Source: SLID01 sp041667545
GTDB lineage: Bacteria > Omnitrophota > Gorgyraeia > Tantalellales > Tantalellaceae
Length of the DNA: 7,472 nt
Assembly: GCA_041667545.1 (NCBI GenBank)
Contig: JBAYES010000074.1
Span: 1 to 7,472 of the forward strand
Direction of reading: 5' to 3'
A model generated the notes under the pieces. It made no database searches. It was not told the DNA's origin and was given only the letters and a program-made list of their open reading frames with translations. Of the stretch, positions 5,892 to 7,472 are shown one piece after another (position 1 is the stretch's first letter; each line of letters opens with the position of its first letter). Made by a program: the position numbers and the translations under genes.

Positions 5892-7472
5892 ATGGAAAGC
5901 AACAGGGCAAACAAAGATTCAAAAAAATGGTTAAGATTAATTTCTATAATCTTAACCATTTTCTCATTGACCTCAGATGTAGTGTGGGCGAATCCGGACG
6001 CATTCAATAATGTATATTGGACTAATCATCTTCAACCGGCTCTAATGTTTTCATCCCCCAGCGTAGAAAGTGGGATAGAACTTGCGGTCAAATCTTATAT
6101 GTTGGGGATCGGAGACCTCCTTAAGACAGAGTACCATCTTTATCCTACTATCAGAGTCGGTAATAAGAAATTAACCGCTCATCTATGGTTTTATCCCACA
6201 GATACAAGTAATTTCGTTTCCCGCGCTAAAGCAAAGGTTGGTAAAGAGGATTTTAGCATTCAGATCGATCAGAAGTCGGGACAAATAAGTGTGACACGAA
6301 AAAGATACGTTACGGATCGTACCGAAAAGCAAGAACAGCATATCGCAAATGTAACCGCAGGTGAAGATGCTTCCGGAGATGCTCTCCGCCGCGAAAACGC
6401 GCTTCGTGAAATGAAAAGAATTCTCGATGCCGGCGGGTCTATTCTTGAAAGATTTATAAAAGACAAATTCGGCCTTGATCCCAAAAAAGATGTGGAAACG
6501 ATAGTAATAATAGCAAAAGAATGCGCTAAACAGAATGGAGTGGGAACGGCAAGATACTTTCAACACTTTGATCTTAACCACGTAGACCATTTAAATGAAA
6601 TAGTTGAGATAGCAAAAGAATGCGCTAAACAAAATGGATGGGGAACGGCAGAAAACTTTCAATGCTTTGGCCTTAACGCCTGGGACCATTTAAATGAGAT
6701 AGCCGAGATAGCAAAAGAATGTGCTAAGCAGAGTGGAGGGGGGACGGCAGTAAACTTTCAACACTTCGGGCTTAACGCTGTGAAACATTTAAATGAGATA
6801 GTCGAGATATCAAAAGAATGTGCTAAACAGAATGTATTGGGGACGGCAGAAAACTTTCAATGCTTTGGCCTTAACGCCTGGGACCATTTAAATGAGATAG
6901 TCGAGATAGCAAAAGAATGCGCTAAAAAGAGTGGATGGGGAACGGCAACATTGTTTCAAAACTTCGGGCTTAACGCTCGGGACAATTTAAATGAGATAGT
7001 CGAGATAGCAAAAGAATGCGCTAAACAGAATGTATTGGGGACGGCATATAACTTTCAAAACTTCGGGCTTAACGCTCGGAACCATTTAAATGAGATAGTC
7101 GAGATAGCAAAAGAATGCGCTAAACAGAATGGATGGGGAACGGCAGAAAACTTTCAATGCTTTGGTCTTAACGCCTGGGACCATTTAAATGAGATAGCCG
7201 AGATAGCAAAAGAATGCGCTAAACAGGATGGAGAGGGAACGGCGATATACTTTCAAAAATTCGGTCTGTCGTTTGAAGACACAAAATCATTCATTAAGGC
7301 GCTTAACAATATTAAAACAAAAGAAAACTGGGTGCTGGTACTTGAAGGTATAGGCGAAGAGACGGGTTTTGTGCCGACGGAAGACGACTGGAAAAGCATT
7401 GTCTTTGCTGAACCCGGCGATGAGACGACACTGGCCTCTATAAGGATAAAACAACGCGCGTACCGCGAGTAT
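5892..7472 (+). CDS. Exported protein with eight 33-residue repeats (3' end outside window)
   Basis: This frame has 527 codons with no stop and runs off the right edge, so the protein is partial. A basic N-terminus is followed by a hydrophobic helix (about 13-32) ending V-W-A, with likely signal cleavage after Ala33. Residues 34-200 form an unrecognised region: LQPALMF, then ELAVKSYMLGIGDLLKTEYH, a probable beta-rich part (about 80-135), and a charged helical stretch rich in Arg and Glu. Residues 201-464 are eight tandem 33-residue repeats. From 465 on, the sequence is non-repetitive (ENWVLVLEGIGEETGF and further). All 11 cysteines lie in the repeats. No in-frame ATG, GTG or TTG lies between the TGA at 5796 and ATG 5892, which fixes the start despite the missing ribosome site. 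The style fits the large exported proteins of Omnitrophota-like genomes (inference). Function unknown. Confidence 0.88.
   Translation, partial: MESNRANKDSKKWLRLISIILTIFSLTSDVVWANPDAFNNVYWTNHLQPALMFSSPSVESGIELAVKSYMLGIGDLLKTEYHLYPTIRVGNKKLTAHLWFYPTDTSNFVSRAKAKVGKEDFSIQIDQKSGQISVTRKRYVTDRTEKQEQHIANVTAGEDASGDALRRENALREMKRILDAGGSILERFIKDKFGLDPKKDVETIVIIAKECAKQNGVGTARYFQHFDLNHVDHLNEIVEIAKECAKQNGWGTAENFQCFGLNAWDHLNEIAEIAKECAKQSGGGTAVNFQHFGLNAVKHLNEIVEISKECAKQNVLGTAENFQCFGLNAWDHLNEIVEIAKECAKKSGWGTATLFQNFGLNARDNLNEIVEIAKECAKQNVLGTAYNFQNFGLNARNHLNEIVEIAKECAKQNGWGTAENFQCFGLNAWDHLNEIAEIAKECAKQDGEGTAIYFQKFGLSFEDTKSFIKALNNIKTKENWVLVLEGIGEETGFVPTEDDWKSIVFAEPGDETTLASIRIKQRAYREY
6492..7283 (+). repeat. Eight tandem 99-nt (33-residue) coding repeats
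   Basis: The units start at 6492, 6591, 6690, 6789, 6888, 6987, 7086 and 7185 with no indel. The scaffold is LNEIVEIAKECAKQ (positions 1-14), GTA (18-20), FQ (23-24), FGLNA (26-30) and H (33). Variable positions are 16-17 (GV, GW, GG, VL, GW, VL, GW, GE), 21-22 (RY, EN, VN, EN, TL, YN, EN, IY), 25 (H, C, H, C, N, N, C, K) and 31-32 (VD, WD, VK, WD, RD, RN, WD, ED). The first and last units are the most diverged, as is usual in expanding arrays. The pattern suggests two helices per unit (about 1-14 and 19-27) and so an alpha-solenoid, but no known repeat family is recognised. Confidence 0.95.

Noticed and set aside
6183..6590. Minus-strand open frames of 135 and 71 codons
   Set aside because: They lie antisense to the exported repeat protein, have no recognisable products, and are shadows of its codon pattern.
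6492..7283. TALE-like DNA-binding repeats (33-35 residues with variable positions)
   Set aside because: Only the period and a loose IV.IA resemblance agree. The GG/Q-A-L core of the TALE second helix is absent, the variable positions are elsewhere, and the protein has a signal peptide, so a nucleic-acid-binding role is not supported.
6492..7283. CRISPR array or non-coding tandem repeat
   Set aside because: The 99-nt units are fully coding, without spacers, and differ mainly at chosen codons and third positions, so they are protein repeats.

Overview
The window looks like a piece of an uncultured bacterium of moderate GC. It holds one mobile element, three complete housekeeping-type genes and the 5' part of a large exported repeat protein. 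The exported protein (hydrophobic leader ending in V-W-A, then an N-terminal region and long repeats), the intergenic palindrome rich in GCGAAGC / GAAGCAA, and the gene mix remind me of Candidatus Omnitrophota or a related PVC-type lineage. That is recognition by style, not proof.

Layout from left to right. (1) 1-about 1200: an IS110-type insertion sequence. Its DEDD/serine transposase (71-1069) is followed at once by two nested hairpins (1061-1198) that are a good candidate for the element's guide (bridge/seek) RNA. (2) 1199-1602: no convincing gene; a GC-rich (about 61 %) multi-hairpin element at 1415-1552 ends in a weak terminator-like hairpin. (3) 1603-2820, minus strand: a CPA2-type cation/proton antiporter with the electrogenic Asp-Asp motif. 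(4) 2821-3102: divergent intergenic region with an antiporter promoter, a small inverted repeat and a 101-bp MITE-like palindrome. (5) 3103-4050: a LemA-family membrane protein with two C-terminal CxC/CxxC zinc-ribbon-like modules. (6) 4103-5638: a complete DUF1846/UPF0371 protein, 52 nt downstream of the LemA gene and probably co-transcribed. (7) 5639-5891: intergenic, with a good extended -10 promoter at its end. (8) 5892 to the right edge: an open reading frame with no stop in the window. It encodes an exported protein with eight perfect-period 33-residue (99-nt) tandem repeats.

The most interesting part is the repeat protein. Its scaffold is almost invariant, while a few positions vary. 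Repeat positions 25 and 31 change together in every unit (H/V, C/W, N/R or K/E), and the front and back halves of the units are shuffled in all combinations. This is the pattern of a modular repeat array that evolves by duplication and exchange between units. I do not recognise the family. The antiporter, LemA and DUF1846 genes are ordinary core or widespread genes and show no visible functional link to the repeat protein.
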